The notes below the pieces were generated by a model that had not been told where the DNA came from, did no database searches, and saw nothing but the letters and a program-made list of their open reading frames with translations. The translations under genes were made by a program, and so were the position numbers. Of a stretch of 20,950 nucleotides of DNA, positions 20,472-20,950 are shown one piece after another. The stretch is from CAZQGO01 sp964593065 (GTDB lineage: Bacteria > Oederibacteriota > JAAXVQ01), in the NCBI GenBank assembly GCA_964593065.1, contig CAZQGO010000031.1:1-20950 (forward strand). The letters are read 5' to 3'. Each line of letters begins with the position of its first letter. Within the stretch, counting starts at the first letter, position 1.

Positions 20472-20950
20472 TCACCGCGGCGTAATCACGATTTTTTTGC
20501 TTTCCAAAGTGAACTGCCTGCCGTCCGTGGCGAGGTACCGGAAGCGGTAGAAATAGACTCCCGGGGCCACGCCGGCGATGTCCCAGCTGGTGACCTCGTT
20601 GACGCCGGCCCGTTTGTTGTGGTCCTCCAGGTGGGCCACCCGGAAGCCGCGCAAATTAAAAACATCGATCGTGACATCCGCCGGCTCGTCCAGGTTGTAG
20701 CCGAAGTACACCAGGCCCCCCGAGGCGGGATTCGGATACACCACCACTTTGCCGCTGGGCAGGAGCGGGGGCGTGAGCGTGGAAGTGACGGTGATGGACG
20801 GCGTGGAGGTGATGGTCGGAGTAATCGTGATGGTCGGCGAAATGGTCGGCGTGAGCGTGCGGGTGGCGGACTGGGTCGGCGTGGGCGTGAAGGTCGGGGT
20901 CCGGGTCCGCGTGGCGGTGATGCAGTGACACTCCACGTCGTCCACGTACA
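20472..20950 (-). CDS. Surface/secreted protein C-terminus: Thr/Pro linker and FlgD-like domain (partial)
   Basis: Only the last 159 codons or so are in the window; the frame is open to base 20950 and a GTG at 20945 is unlikely to be the real start. The visible N-terminal piece (YVDDVECHCI) looks like the end of a beta-sandwich domain. It is followed by about 50 residues of Thr/Pro linker, then a FlgD/CTD-like domain of about 95 residues: VVVYPNPASGGLVYFGY, ADVTIDVFNLRGFRVAHLED, NEVTSWDIAGVAPGVYFYRF and KKIVITPR. Such C-terminal domains end many large surface proteins and include type IX sorting domains. The next gene downstream encodes a PorV/PorQ-like barrel, so the two may work together at the outer membrane; this is inference. 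The catalytic or binding part lies beyond the window. Confidence 0.85.
   Translation of the reverse strand, partial: YVDDVECHCITATRTRTPTFTPTPTQSATRTLTPTISPTITITPTITSTPSITVTSTLTPPLLPSGKVVVYPNPASGGLVYFGYNLDEPADVTIDVFNLRGFRVAHLEDHNKRAGVNEVTSWDIAGVAPGVYFYRFRYLATDGRQFTLESKKIVITPR
20766..20918 (-). repeat. Thr/Pro-rich linker (low complexity)
   Basis: About 50 residues made almost only of Thr, Pro, Ile and Ser in a loose TPT/TPTIT pattern (TPTFTPTPTQSATRTLTPTI and on). The DNA is a matching series of imperfect ggtcgg/gtgacggt-like units. This kind of extended linker joins a catalytic or binding module to a C-terminal surface domain. It is a likely place for repeat-length variation and possibly for O-glycosylation. 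Confidence 0.8.

Noticed and set aside
20766..20918. CRISPR array or satellite suggested by the repeated ggtcgg/gtgacgg units
   Set aside because: The units are irregular, have no spacers and translate into a Thr/Pro linker in the frame of the FlgD-domain gene.

Overview
The window is GC-rich bacterial DNA from an organism with an outer membrane. Evidence for that envelope is an OmpA-type peptidoglycan-binding domain fused to a PorV/PorQ-like barrel, several Sec signal peptides and a FlgD/CTD-like C-terminal domain behind a Thr/Pro linker. This mix, together with a giant repetitive secreted protein, a split transketolase and a GAF/HD-GYP protein, is the style of uncultured candidate phyla such as Omnitrophota, FCPU426-like or Elusimicrobiota-like lineages. 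That placement is an inference from style only; no rRNA or universal marker gene is present.

Region 1 (1-11301, minus strand) is one uninterrupted reading frame of at least 3767 codons. It starts at an ATG at 11301 and runs off the left edge without a stop. I checked it codon by codon across the whole interval and found no in-frame stop. Its order is: signal peptide, Pro/Gln/Ala linker, five copies of a roughly 145-residue domain arranged A-B-A'-B'-C, a helical TPR-like stretch, a beta-rich stretch, seven to eight tandem units of about 87 residues, a hydrophobic multi-helix region, and a long helical tail that ends at the window edge in Gly/Glu-rich sequence. No catalytic motif was recognised. 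This is the main unknown of the window.

Region 2 (11302-11871) is an A+T-rich divergent intergenic region. It holds a very good sigma70-type promoter for the giant gene (TTGACG-17 bp-TATACT), a possible 12-codon leader peptide, a 7-bp inverted repeat upstream of the promoter, and a weaker promoter for the rightward genes.

Region 3 (11872-13655, plus strand) carries the two subunits of a split transketolase. They overlap by four bases and should be translationally coupled. They meet, tail to tail with a 9-bp overlap, a leftward operon (17064 to 13647) of Memo-like protein, CutA and a GAF-GAF-GAF-HD-GYP phosphodiesterase-type protein.

Region 4 (17065-20950): a short divergent spacer with an 11-bp tandem repeat and an 8-bp inverted repeat separates the Memo operon from a secreted NHL-propeller protein (plus strand). 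That gene converges on a leftward pair: a truncated surface protein with a Thr/Pro linker and FlgD-like C-terminal domain, followed by a PorV/PorQ-like barrel fused to a FlgD-like and an OmpA domain. The last pair looks like a surface protein and its outer-membrane partner.

No tRNA, rRNA, CRISPR array, insertion sequence or phage gene was seen.
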